Of a stretch of 64,000 bases of DNA, positions 8,829 to 17,594 are shown piece by piece; position 1 is the first letter of the stretch; the number at the start of each line of letters is the position of its first letter. Under the pieces are notes generated by a model, which searched no databases, was not told the origin of the DNA, and was given only the letters and a program-made list of their open reading frames with translations. The position numbers and the translations under genes are program-made. Source of the DNA: Microbulbifer flavimaris (lineage in GTDB: Bacteria; Pseudomonadota; Gammaproteobacteria; Pseudomonadales; Cellvibrionaceae). The stretch lies in assembly GCF_001641755.2 (NCBI RefSeq), contig NZ_LRFG02000001.1:1027833-1091832 (forward strand), in the 5' to 3' direction.

Positions 8829-9656
8829 CTAAGCCCTTTTCTTATCTCCACCCAGAGCTTCACATCTGGAGCGATAATCGGCCAACAGAGCATCAAAATT
8901 ATCTGCCTTGGCTACCTTTTTCTCCAGGGACTCTTTCGCCATCCGGTACAGGGCAAGATCAAAGCTATTATTTTCAACCAGCAGGTCAAAAACTTCCCCC
9001 AGCTCATTGGCGATATAGTTAATGTTGCGCTGCTCACTTTTTACTGCACGCCCTGTATTCTGGCGCAAATAACTCAGGTCAATATTCGGGAAGTGCTTGC
9101 CCAGCTCCTGCTCGATCACCGTCATTGAGCGATCGAAATCCTCCACCAGCCCAACCAGGGAGCCGTCCTCGAATCGTTTTGCTGCACTGGACAGATGGTT
9201 GAGATTGACATTTCTTGCATTAGGGATCTTCTTGCCAGAAGCGAGGTACGCAACCTGGTAATCACGAATCGTACGCCCCACCTCAGGCTCCATCCGCCAC
9301 TGGACGTAATCCTTGAAGCTGTATTTCTTGGCCGCTTTGGCACCGGGTGTTTCGGACCTCTGCTTCCGCTCAAAGCTGTACACCGAAAGCACGCGTAGCA
9401 GGGGATGCCGCAGGAAGAACACCGGGAGCGACTTGATACCTTCCAGGCTCGATGTGTCACACATGTGGTGTGAGGATAGCGCCTGAATACCAGGGTTCTC
9501 TTCAAGAAATTCCTGGAGGTATTCCACCCCCCTGCGCCTCATGGGCATATCGTCGCGATGGTCACAGAATGCATCACCGAAATAGCGCCGCAAGGCCCAG
9601 TCAAAGGTTGTCCCCGCATTCTTGAAAATATGCCCATGGGTGATCACTAAACGCAT
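8829..9656 (-). CDS. Sulfotransferase family 2-like protein (FKNAGTT subtype)
   Basis: 275 residues. The N-terminus THGHIFKNAGTTFDWALRRY replaces the usual P-loop Lys-Thr-Gly-Ser core by Lys-Asn-Ala-Gly-Thr, as in the heparan/chondroitin sulfotransferase-like group of bacteria. The SLPVFFLRHPLLRVLSVYSF strand (about residues 76-95) holds the Arg and Ser that bind the PAPS 3'-phosphate. The C-terminal RQNTG and FDLALYRMA segments also recur in this group. It shares this architecture with the 14635-15414 protein, so there are at least two members of this subtype. The product probably sulfates a sugar of the surface glycan. A 175-base gap separates it from the LicD-like gene downstream on the same strand; ATG 9656 is the only sensible start. 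Confidence 0.75.
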   Translation of the reverse strand: MRLVITHGHIFKNAGTTFDWALRRYFGDAFCDHRDDMPMRRRGVEYLQEFLEENPGIQALSSHHMCDTSSLEGIKSLPVFFLRHPLLRVLSVYSFERKQRSETPGAKAAKKYSFKDYVQWRMEPEVGRTIRDYQVAYLASGKKIPNARNVNLNHLSSAAKRFEDGSLVGLVEDFDRSMTVIEQELGKHFPNIDLSYLRQNTGRAVKSEQRNINYIANELGEVFDLLVENNSFDLALYRMAKESLEKKVAKADNFDALLADYRSRCEALGGDKKRA

Positions 9657-9779
9657 AAAACCACAATCCGTTAAATTATCAGCTGCCTGCTATCAAACAG
9701 GCCTTTGTATAACTCGGAGTCAACCGCCGGGCTCCCACTTAGGATACCCAGCGAACCCGGCTTTGAAATTCTTCATGGG

Positions 9780-11531
9780 TCAGGCGGTCACCGCCATGCC
9801 CTGCCCCTCGCCCATCTGGAACTCGTGCATCTCAATGATACGCCCCACTACTTTGAGGCCCTCGCGCAATCGCCCACTCCTGCAATGCCGCTCCAACTCC
9901 GCGAATAGTGTGCACAAACGAATGTGTGACACCACGGCCTCTATGTCCAGGCCTTCCGTGACCGCCCCGCTTGAAAGAAGGTGCTCGGCTATCTCCTCAG
10001 GTGAGTCGGACGGCCACAAGGAAAAGCCCACCGGCTCAAGCTTCCAGTCGCCCAGCCCCAGCAGGAATACCGCCTCACCATCCCTAACAGCCAGCTGCTT
10101 CAGGACAGGATCCGGGGGGAGTAGCTTAAGTGGCAAGGCTCTCACAGCCTCGGAAATCGCGGGAAGCGCCTCAATGAACGTATCAAGAAGCTCCCTTTCG
10201 TCGCTATTGGCCATGAGATCAAGACGTGACAACAGCGACTGGTTCAAGCGGTCCATCAGCGTGGGATGCACGGAGCAATACTCTTCCAACAGAGCCTGGT
10301 CGAAATTCAGTGGTAGAAGCCGCCGGCGCAAGCCCACAATGGCATCCTGGTCCCGTGTAAATGCCCAGTCGTTAGACAACTTGAACGTGTGAACCTGGTA
10401 ACCGTCAAGCTCCGCCATCCCGATGAAGGTGGGGATGATGCCCTGTGATTCGAGCTCCGGGTAGAGCTCAAGTTCATTTTTGGCGGTTCTCGCCTTGTTC
10501 AACTCATATACCTTGAGGACCAGGGTCTCATCCGGAGCTTCCGCCCCTGCTGAGGCCAAGCTGCACTGGACAAGGCTCATCCAGGGCAAGGGCGACTCCA
10601 CCCATCCGCACCCCCGCAACCGACCGGAATCCATACCCAGTGAATCCATTACACGGGCTACAAATGCCGGTAACGATTCTCGAGACACGCTGTCGATAAA
10701 AGCCCGCGATCTCCCTGCCCCCTGGGGCAGTGCGGCATGCCCACGGTAAAAGAGCTTCTGGATAGCCGCCTTCTTCTTCCTGAACCAGACAAGGTCCCCC
10801 ACCTTCTGCGACAGTGCGGCCAGTAACCGCCTGCTGAGGATGATAGCGACGATCGCCTGCAAGAATTCCGGTGGCTGCTCGGAAAGGATGAATGCGTAAA
10901 CCAGGTAGCAGAAGCAGGAAATAAAGACCAGGTTGGAGACCTTGCCCAGGACCGCCGGCGGGCGGGCGAGAAAACTTTCAGCAAACCGCTTCGAGACAGA
11001 AGCCAAAGCGATGACTCCCAGTACTGACAGAGATACGGCCAAAGCAAAGAACAGGAGGAACTCGGAATATACTAGCCCGATAACACCGCTCAGGGCGACA
11101 AGGAGTAACGAACCGCCTCGTGCGTCCACTATTCCAGTGTATACAGATGTCAGGAAGTCACTGTCTGCGAACCGGCCTTTTTTATGCTGAACGGCAAATT
11201 TCTCTGTGTAGCTCTCGGCAGACTTTTTCAGGTACCAGTCTGCTATTAGAACCACTATATGAAGCACAACAATAAGTCCCGTGAGGATCCCGGCCCATTC
11301 CGGCCGCGAAAAGCCAGGCAAGACCTTGTCAAACATAACCGGCATCTCTGGTGCGGCAATGATAAGGACAATCTTGATGGGCAGAATAAAGACAAACAGC
11401 TCGAGAATGCTTTTGACAAAGCCGACAACGACGTCAAAGAAGAAGCGTACCGGCGCCACGGCTACAAATTCCCGGCAGATCTTCCTGCGATTAGAGAAAA
11501 GCGCCGCGGTGTTCTTCGTTAGACGTATCAT
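9780..11531 (-). CDS. Six-TM ABC-exporter-like membrane domain fused to a kinase-like domain
   Basis: 583 residues. The first 245 contain about six hydrophobic helices (near 35-60, 78-100, 138-160, 160-180, 198-218 and 222-240) spaced like a type I ABC exporter membrane domain, but no Walker A or ABC signature follows. Instead the C-terminal 300 residues contain an aminoglycoside-phosphotransferase/kinase-like pattern: a possible ATP-binding Lys in ETLVLKVYELNKARTAKNE (about residue 345), a nearby Glu in the following helix, and GLGDWKLEPVG (about 490), which resembles a catalytic or metal Asp region. A clear HxD catalytic loop was not found, so it may be a pseudokinase. It lies between sulfotransferase and glycosyltransferase genes, so a role in glycan export or phosphorylation is possible but unproven. 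Confidence 0.5.
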   Translation of the reverse strand: MIRLTKNTAALFSNRRKICREFVAVAPVRFFFDVVVGFVKSILELFVFILPIKIVLIIAAPEMPVMFDKVLPGFSRPEWAGILTGLIVVLHIVVLIADWYLKKSAESYTEKFAVQHKKGRFADSDFLTSVYTGIVDARGGSLLLVALSGVIGLVYSEFLLFFALAVSLSVLGVIALASVSKRFAESFLARPPAVLGKVSNLVFISCFCYLVYAFILSEQPPEFLQAIVAIILSRRLLAALSQKVGDLVWFRKKKAAIQKLFYRGHAALPQGAGRSRAFIDSVSRESLPAFVARVMDSLGMDSGRLRGCGWVESPLPWMSLVQCSLASAGAEAPDETLVLKVYELNKARTAKNELELYPELESQGIIPTFIGMAELDGYQVHTFKLSNDWAFTRDQDAIVGLRRRLLPLNFDQALLEEYCSVHPTLMDRLNQSLLSRLDLMANSDERELLDTFIEALPAISEAVRALPLKLLPPDPVLKQLAVRDGEAVFLLGLGDWKLEPVGFSLWPSDSPEEIAEHLLSSGAVTEGLDIEAVVSHIRLCTLFAELERHCRSGRLREGLKVVGRIIEMHEFQMGEGQGMAVTA

Positions 11532-11587
11532 ACAAAACCACTCATTTTATCAATGCCCCTAGGGCAAAGACACACTCAATCAAATAG

Positions 11588-11615
11588 CCAGGGCCTGTCT
11601 AATGACAGGCCCTGG
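11588..11615 (-). terminator. Perfect 12-bp hairpin, terminator-like
   Basis: CCAGGGCCTGTC pairs perfectly with GACAGGCCCTGG around the loop TAAT. It lies between the large glycosyltransferase gene and the TM-kinase gene, both on the minus strand. The run after the stem on the minus strand is only mildly T-rich (CTATTTGATTG), so it may attenuate rather than fully stop transcription. Confidence 0.5.
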
Positions 11616-11653
11616 GATTCGGTCAGAAGCTAACAGGGAACAGCCGGCGGCTC

Positions 11654-14332
11654 CTAAACCTGGCTTTCACAGGCAAAATGCTGCTCGATGGCTGCCCGAA
11701 CGACACCAGCACCAAAGTATTTCGCCACATAACCGGGGCGTACCGCCAGTTGGCGCACGCACCGGCTTTCATCCGTGTACAGGCCAAGCAGCTTGCTCGC
11801 AAACTCTTCTGCCCCCTCGGCAATGTCCATTACCTGCTCGGGCACGGGGATACCCTCTGCGCCAATGGGTGTTGTAATCAAGGGTACCGCTGACTCTATC
11901 GCTTCCAGTACCTTCCCCTTAACGCCAGCACCATAGCGGAGCGGGACAACGCAAACTCGAACCGAGCGGTAAAGCGACTCCAGCTCCCCATCACTGACAA
12001 AACCATGTACGACAATGTTCTCTGACGCGAGATTACTAATCGCTTCTGGCACATTTGAGCCAACCACGTGCAGGCGTATATCCGGGTCAGCAAACAGGAT
12101 CTGGGGCATTACTTCCGCGGCAAACCAGAGGACGGCGTCCACATTCGGCGTATGGGTAAAGCCACCCACGAAAAGCAGGTCCTTGCGGGCCGCGAAGTCG
12201 AAGGCATCCACATCCGGCGCGTTCAGCACATACAGCGGCAGCTGGGCGACATTCGTCCCCGGTGATATCTCCTGTACCGCCTTCACCTCTACATCAGAGG
12301 GGTAAAGCACTATATCCACCTGGTCAAAAATCCTGGTTTCACGCTTCTTCCAGTCAGCAGCTACCTTCAGCAACTTGTTGTCGTCAGTGATCGCGGCCTC
12401 GCGTTCAGTGCGCAGGTAGTGCAGATCGTGACCAAAATAGACCAGTCGCGGGCAATTCTCGAGCGACTTGATCTCATCGATGAAGTCTTCAGTGATGTGC
12501 GGCCGATGCAGGTAGATTACATCAATAGACTTTCCGTTCTCGTCCAACCAGAGCTTCCAGTTGCGCGCAAAGCGTTCACCATAGAGCACCTCTACCCCCA
12601 ATTGCTGCAGGGTTTCGGTGTACGGCTGGTGAGGGAAAAAGTTCGCGCCAAGGAACTTCACCCGGTAGCCCATATCGACCATGCTTTTTACATAGAGGAA
12701 TGTAGAGCGCGAGCCGGCATCCTTATCGTAGAAAGGTACATAGTGGTCAATAAAAAGTACGGTAGTGCCGCTGTTGTAGCGCTCACGGGCATCAAAGACG
12801 TCTGTACCCAGATCGCGGTTCCCGGTGAGCAACTCGCCACGCCACTTCTTCCTGAACACGCCCTGATTGATACGCTGCTGTTTCTTGATACCGGAGTTCA
12901 GGTCATTTCCGTGACTTACACCTTCAAAGTGAACCACTTCGGATGCAGGCTGGTAGATGGTTCGCAGCCCCAGCTTACGGATCTCAAACGCCAGGTCTGT
13001 ATCCTCATAATAAGCCGGGCGGAACTGCTCATCGAAGCCACCAATACGGTCCCAGACATCTTTCCGGAATAGGATACAGGCACCGGAGATGTAATCGGTA
13101 TCACGGACATAGTTGAACTCAGGGGCGTCCGCAGATTGGCCGCGACCATAATTCCAGCCACTTCCATCACGCCAGATGATGCCCCCAGCCTCCTGTAGTA
13201 AGCCATCTTCGAATAAAAGTTTTGGGCCAACGAGACCAACCCGTTGATGCTGATCAAATGTGTCTAGTAGAGCCGTTAACCAGCCTTGCTGGGGGTTGGT
13301 GTCATTGTTCAGGAGCAGGACAAACTCGCCACGCGCTTGGCATACAGCGGCGTTGCAGTTCCCCAGAAAACCTTGATTCTTTTTGTGGCGTACAACGCGC
13401 GCATTAATAACCCGGTCCGCAATTCTCGTCGTACTGTCGCTGGAACAATCATCTGCAATGATCACTTCATAGTCGACATCGGCAGTATTTTCGAGAACAG
13501 CCTGTAAGCACGAAATTGTCGTCGCATACTGGTTGTAAACGGGAACGACGATTGAAACCCGGGGAGAGTCAACACTGGGGAAAGTCAGTTGAACCGAAGG
13601 CGCCTCATCTTCAGTGACGGAAAACGTCTCTGGCTTCTTGCTCGTAGAAGTATCCACCGGAAAACGCTGGTCGATCCAGGAAAGGCTGTTCAGCGAGTCC
13701 GCACCTACCAGTACCTGAACCAATCTCTTGAGGCGGGCCCAATTAAGTAAACGTAAACTTGCGACAGGGTTTCGAACGAAATACCTCCAGACCTGTAGTA
13801 ACATACCCAGGCGGCCTTTCATTTGTTTTTGCCCATGTGTAGAACCAGTTTCCTGTGCAAGCTGGAAGTCCTTGAGATCTCTGAAAAGTGAATTCAATGG
13901 TGCTGCTGAGGGTTTGCGCAACGTCACCACGTATAGCGCCAACTCGAAAAACTGAAGCAGTAGTCTCTGGGGCCAGGCATAAAGAGCATGGACTCTGGCA
14001 TAAAAATTCTGGAGCTCGGAAAACTGCCGAGCGTTACGAGACTCCAGCTTTTCAAGGTGCGAATCATCAAGACTTGCTGGTAGCTTGGGGCCAGAATGTG
14101 CCCTGCGTGTCCTGACAACTACCGCTTCGAGCGCCGTCGGGTCCTGAAGGTAATTACGACCTGACAGGCGATCCAGATAACGGGACAATCGCCCCAATCG
14201 AGAGTCGGGTAGTGCCTTAAACAAACCTGTCAAATCACAGAGCTGAGCCTGTAGCCTGAGGTTGATCTCCTCTTGCTCGATCTTTTGTTGAGGGCAACTG
14301 GGCACCTTACCGGGGGATTCGTGACTACTCAT
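11654..14332 (-). CDS. Two-domain glycosyltransferase (GT2 + GT4)
   Basis: 892 residues with three parts. Residues 1-255 are a helical, partly hydrophobic N-terminal region of unknown role. Residues about 258-500 are a GT2 domain: SIVVPVYNQY, the IIADDCSSDST strand, LLLNNDTNP as the DXD-like motif, and FRPAYYEDTDLAFEIRKLG. Residues about 560-890 are a GT-B (GT4/GT1) domain with LLFVGGFTHTPNVDAVLWF and the donor-binding VVPLRYGAGVKGKVLEAIES. Such fusions usually add two successive sugars to a lipid-linked or polymer chain, and GT2 domains of this type are often rhamnosyltransferases. ATG 14332 is preceded by a 21-base gap to the next upstream gene. The N-terminal domain could dock the enzyme at the membrane. 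Confidence 0.85.
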   Translation of the reverse strand: MSSHESPGKVPSCPQQKIEQEEINLRLQAQLCDLTGLFKALPDSRLGRLSRYLDRLSGRNYLQDPTALEAVVVRTRRAHSGPKLPASLDDSHLEKLESRNARQFSELQNFYARVHALYAWPQRLLLQFFELALYVVTLRKPSAAPLNSLFRDLKDFQLAQETGSTHGQKQMKGRLGMLLQVWRYFVRNPVASLRLLNWARLKRLVQVLVGADSLNSLSWIDQRFPVDTSTSKKPETFSVTEDEAPSVQLTFPSVDSPRVSIVVPVYNQYATTISCLQAVLENTADVDYEVIIADDCSSDSTTRIADRVINARVVRHKKNQGFLGNCNAAVCQARGEFVLLLNNDTNPQQGWLTALLDTFDQHQRVGLVGPKLLFEDGLLQEAGGIIWRDGSGWNYGRGQSADAPEFNYVRDTDYISGACILFRKDVWDRIGGFDEQFRPAYYEDTDLAFEIRKLGLRTIYQPASEVVHFEGVSHGNDLNSGIKKQQRINQGVFRKKWRGELLTGNRDLGTDVFDARERYNSGTTVLFIDHYVPFYDKDAGSRSTFLYVKSMVDMGYRVKFLGANFFPHQPYTETLQQLGVEVLYGERFARNWKLWLDENGKSIDVIYLHRPHITEDFIDEIKSLENCPRLVYFGHDLHYLRTEREAAITDDNKLLKVAADWKKRETRIFDQVDIVLYPSDVEVKAVQEISPGTNVAQLPLYVLNAPDVDAFDFAARKDLLFVGGFTHTPNVDAVLWFAAEVMPQILFADPDIRLHVVGSNVPEAISNLASENIVVHGFVSDGELESLYRSVRVCVVPLRYGAGVKGKVLEAIESAVPLITTPIGAEGIPVPEQVMDIAEGAEEFASKLLGLYTDESRCVRQLAVRPGYVAKYFGAGVVRAAIEQHFACESQV

Positions 14333-14353
14333 ATACCTATGCCACCGCGGTAC

Positions 14354-14638
14354 TCAGTGTTTTCTACTATCGGCAAGTATCTGCTGAAAGTCGAGATCAT
14401 GCTCCTTCTGAAAGCTCAGCGCTGCTTCGTAAAGCCGTGTCAGCTCGCTTTTCGCCGCGGGGCGCAGAGTCATGTAACGGAATGCACGCTCCAGGTGACC
14501 GACGAAGCGACCAAGAAGCGAGCGGCGGAAAGCATAAACTTTGGCGTAACCCAAAGCCAGCCTAGCGAAAAGGTAATCCCCCTTTTCCTGTTCCGACTTG
14601 CACCTATTTTTCAGCCACTCATCTTCGACAACCCTCAA
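14354..14638 (-). CDS. Small hypothetical protein
   Basis: 94 residues, charged and helical, with no signal peptide and no family recognised (segments DYLFARLALGYAKVYAFRRS and AAKSELTRLYEAALSFQKE). It begins with TTG, whose first bases overlap the stop of the upstream sulfotransferase by 4 bases. The start is supported by a full AAGGAGGT Shine-Dalgarno six bases before the TTG, so the gene is very likely translated despite its size. It sits between a sulfotransferase and the two-domain glycosyltransferase; it may be an accessory subunit of either, but that is speculation. Confidence 0.6.
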   Translation of the reverse strand: MRVVEDEWLKNRCKSEQEKGDYLFARLALGYAKVYAFRRSLLGRFVGHLERAFRYMTLRPAAKSELTRLYEAALSFQKEHDLDFQQILADSRKH

Positions 14639-15414
14639 AGCTCAACCTCCTTTGGAACAACATTCATGAATTTATCGGTAGCAAATTGATAAAAATCCAA
14701 GTCTAACTTATTACATGACTCCAACTTGCGAAACAAATCAGCACCCAATTCGGACTTAATAATAGAGATCTTTGAGTCTACAGAAAGTTCACTAACGTCC
14801 GTGACATTTATCTTTCGATGAACTATCTCAAGTTCCGGAAAATGATATTTTAGGTAAAAGTGCATTCGCTCAAGGGATACTTGAAAGTGCTCAACAAGCC
14901 CAAAGAATGGCAATGATTCGAGAAAAATCTTAGCAGCGCTCAGCCTTCTAAGGGGGTCCTCGCTTCGGACAGGCCACCGACTATCCAGGGAAGTATTGGC
15001 CATCTGATAAACGTGAAAATCAGAGATCGCTCCACCACTACCCGCCTCCAGCTTCTCCTCTACATACTCACCAAACGAGCCTTTAGGTTGAGCCAGATTC
15101 AATTGCCTTTGCCACTCAAAGAGGTATGCTGACTTGGCTCGAAGAATAGGATGACGAATAAAGATAATAGGAAAAACCTCAAAGTCACCGATCGGCAAAG
15201 GAGGGACAATCTGATGCGACGACAGAGCTTTAAGTTTCGGATTAGCATAAATCAGGCTAGCCAACTCAGCTGGCAGAATTTTTGCACCCGGTCGATCTTT
15301 ATCAAATTCACACCAAGAGTCGCCCAGGAAACTACGCCTTAATATATAATCGATTGAGCTTCCAGCATTTTTAAATAAATGATAGTGAACAATGATCTTT
15401 CGCAACTCACTCAC
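14635..15414 (-). CDS. Sulfotransferase family 2-like protein (FKNAGSS subtype)
   Basis: 259 residues. The P-loop variant HYHLFKNAGSSIDYILRRSF (about residues 10-29) and the FPIIFIRHPILRAKSAYLFE strand (about 82-101) match the 8829-9656 protein closely in pattern, so the two are probably paralogues with different acceptor sites. PAPS-dependent sulfation of a glycan is the family role. The gene starts with GTG and overlaps the stop of the upstream gene by 4 bases, showing tight coupling. Base composition is clearly more AT-rich here (14.6-19.4 kb) than in flanking housekeeping genes, which suggests that this block was acquired by transfer. Confidence 0.75.
   Translation of the reverse strand: MSELRKIIVHYHLFKNAGSSIDYILRRSFLGDSWCEFDKDRPGAKILPAELASLIYANPKLKALSSHQIVPPLPIGDFEVFPIIFIRHPILRAKSAYLFEWQRQLNLAQPKGSFGEYVEEKLEAGSGGAISDFHVYQMANTSLDSRWPVRSEDPLRRLSAAKIFLESLPFFGLVEHFQVSLERMHFYLKYHFPELEIVHRKINVTDVSELSVDSKISIIKSELGADLFRKLESCNKLDLDFYQFATDKFMNVVPKEVEL
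14645..14652 (-). promoter_or_regulatory. Strong ribosome binding site for a TTG start
   Basis: AAGGAGGT on the minus strand, with a 6-base spacer to the TTG at 14638. It lies inside the last codons of the upstream sulfotransferase gene and makes the otherwise doubtful small ORF credible. Confidence 0.65.
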
Positions 15415-16268
15415 TCACTGTAACCCAAGCGGTCCATTAACGACCCGCAGTATTTATGTATTATTGAGAGGTCAGAACTTGATAGGTCACCTCTCCAAGA
15501 ATCAACCTCTCCCTTTCTAATGAAGTTACTGCGCCCAGAAATTACTGACGAAAGCACATCACTCTCGGCACCTTCAGACTTCAAACGGCCTATAGAGCAC
15601 TTTTCCACTGCAGCGTTGATGGATGCTTTAGACTCCTCAATTCCGAGCCAGCCATAAATATCCAGCAAGGTCTCAGTTGGCTTAGTAACCAGGAGCTCAT
15701 ACTTGATTCTCTTATGTCTTTCTTTACGCAAGTACTTAGCATGATCCCCTTTGATTACATAACGACACCAGGTTGCGCATATGTCAAAAATATTTTTTTG
15801 GGCCCATTTCCCCCAAGGCTCTTTTTGGGCGGCGCGCCAAGAGCTAACTACCGCCCTCGGATCTCTCACGATCTCTAGACTAACGAAAGAGAGATCTAGC
15901 TCTTTCATTTGCTCAACATAGCAAATGTTTGACGGGGTCTTTTCCAAAATTAGCTGCCCCTTCTTCGCGCCTATCGCATACCTTCTCAATACCGAATGCA
16001 CAAAGGGGCGAAGCAAATCGGCCTCGAAAGATTTTTGGTCAAAAAACGAACTCAGACCATCGTTAGAGTGAAACAAGGCTTTTTCAGAGGAAAATAATGA
16101 CCGCAACCTTTCTAGGTACACATCGAACAAATGGGTTTCATTAGGGCGAGAATAGATGAATAAACTCTCAGCCAGGAGCAATTGCAGCCATGTGGTTCCG
16201 CTCCTCGGGCAACCGCCAATCATCAACATCGGCGCCAAACCATTAGATAGCCCACCCATCTCAGTCAT
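15411..16268 (-). CDS. Sulfotransferase (PRSGTTWLQ type)
   Basis: 285 residues with the classical bacterial sulfotransferase P-loop MIGGCPRSGTTWLQLLLAES (about residues 16-35). It also has the PAPS 3'-phosphate strand SLEIVRDPRAVVSSWRA (about residues 128-144), in which the Arg-Asp-Pro-Arg and the following Ser are typical, and ILEKTPSNICYVEQ. This is the most canonical of the five sulfotransferase-like proteins in the locus and belongs to a third subtype. It would sulfate a sugar or lipid hydroxyl in the cytosol. It is followed by an overlapping second sulfotransferase gene, while the pyruvyltransferase-like gene upstream ends 6 bases before it, so all are in one transcript. An internal ATG at 16259 is an alternative start. 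Confidence 0.85.
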   Translation of the reverse strand: MTEMGGLSNGLAPMLMIGGCPRSGTTWLQLLLAESLFIYSRPNETHLFDVYLERLRSLFSSEKALFHSNDGLSSFFDQKSFEADLLRPFVHSVLRRYAIGAKKGQLILEKTPSNICYVEQMKELDLSFVSLEIVRDPRAVVSSWRAAQKEPWGKWAQKNIFDICATWCRYVIKGDHAKYLRKERHKRIKYELLVTKPTETLLDIYGWLGIEESKASINAAVEKCSIGRLKSEGAESDVLSSVISGRSNFIRKGEVDSWRGDLSSSDLSIIHKYCGSLMDRLGYSE

Positions 16269-16274
16269 GCCACT

Positions 16275-17564
16275 TTATCCTTCGATTTGAACTGAAGAGA
16301 TCCATGCCCCAAGCAGTCGTTTATCACCATTACCCAGGTATTCGTCTGGTGCAGATGGGTTCTCAAATGAGAAAGTCAACTCGAACTCACCATTTCCATC
16401 GCTCAATTCAAGCGGGACTTTAACCCATTGCGCCTCATCACCCCGCTTTAGCACGGCCGTTGATACTATTCGCCCATTGGAGGAAACGCGAATTTTTTCA
16501 TAATTCCCATGCCCTTTGTGAAGAGTACCGGCCAGCAGCGAAAAGGTAAGACTTTTCTTCTCTTTCACACGTTCGGCCAAGCTAAAAGCGATCCTAGCCC
16601 GCTTTTCTGTTGACCAGGAACTCCCATTCCAAACCTTTGACCACCCACCCTTTAGGATCTCACTATAATCATCACAATCGGCCAAATTATACTGCCGCCC
16701 GATTTCAATCACGGGGTGCTTGGTAATATATTTCTTAGAACTGAGATCAACCTCCCCGCTTAGAGGAAATGACTGAATCAATGCCTCCACAGATCCCTTA
16801 AACTCGGGAACGTTAACCTGGTCAATTGCCTGCCCAACTGTTTCTATCACCGCCGGACAAGAACGATCAGTCCCCTCAAAATAATCCTCGTACTTTAAAA
16901 TTGTTTCGAAGCGACTTTTAAATAGCGTTGCGGGTTTACCCTCCGCGTCAGCGAAAACCAAACCGTGCAAAGAGCTTGAAACGACACGCTGGGAAAGGCG
17001 AATATGTGCCGCAATTTCGACAGGATCCAGGGTCGGACTGAGATAAAGCCAGTCTTCTGGCAAAACTTCCCTCTCAGGAAAATAAAAACGTTCGTCATTA
17101 ATATTCGGAATAAAAACAACTTTTGGCCTTGCCAGCCCGTGCTTTTCATAAAAGGCATCAAGCAAAAGTGCCTTTTTAGATATTTCATTATCATATAAAA
17201 AAGAGAAAAGCAAGCCTGGATCACCATAGGATTCAGGAACCTCAAATCCATATTGAAGCATTGCTTTTCGAGTCACAGGGCCGCGAACAGAATGAACCTC
17301 TATTTCTTTTTGAGACTCTAAATTCCTAGCCCAACACTTCCCATTAATGCCAGACCCCCAGACTTCATCTCCATTGATTGCCTCATGAAGGATAGAGCCA
17401 ACTGACAACAGTTTATTTTGACTACCTTGCGCCGCCACCACATCTACGCTAACGCCAAATTTAGAAGCGAGCTTCTTTACAATCATGGGACCAATTTCAT
17501 CCCCAAAATTGATTCCTACTTTCGGCGACCACTTATAGACGTTTAATCGATTGACTAAATTCAT
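16275..17564 (-). CDS. Polysaccharide pyruvyltransferase-like protein with C-terminal beta domain
   Basis: About 429 residues. The N-terminal 280 resemble polysaccharide pyruvyltransferases: NFGDEIGPMIVKKLASKFG at the start, the VHSVRGPVTRKAMLQYG segment, GDPGLLF, and the hallmark VVSSSLHGLVFADAEGKPA with the conserved Ser-His-Gly. These enzymes add ketal pyruvate from PEP to sugars. The last 130 residues (from about YSEILKGGWSKVWNGSSWS) look like a separate beta-sandwich, possibly sugar-binding, which is not part of the usual family. The ATG at 17564 was chosen over a GTG at 17576 because the G-rich stretch just upstream can act as SD. It is in tight order with sulfotransferase genes downstream. 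Confidence 0.65.
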   Translation of the reverse strand: MNLVNRLNVYKWSPKVGINFGDEIGPMIVKKLASKFGVSVDVVAAQGSQNKLLSVGSILHEAINGDEVWGSGINGKCWARNLESQKEIEVHSVRGPVTRKAMLQYGFEVPESYGDPGLLFSFLYDNEISKKALLLDAFYEKHGLARPKVVFIPNINDERFYFPEREVLPEDWLYLSPTLDPVEIAAHIRLSQRVVSSSLHGLVFADAEGKPATLFKSRFETILKYEDYFEGTDRSCPAVIETVGQAIDQVNVPEFKGSVEALIQSFPLSGEVDLSSKKYITKHPVIEIGRQYNLADCDDYSEILKGGWSKVWNGSSWSTEKRARIAFSLAERVKEKKSLTFSLLAGTLHKGHGNYEKIRVSSNGRIVSTAVLKRGDEAQWVKVPLELSDGNGEFELTFSFENPSAPDEYLGNGDKRLLGAWISSVQIEG

Positions 17565-17594
17565 TCCCCACCCCACAACCTAAAAACGATATAC

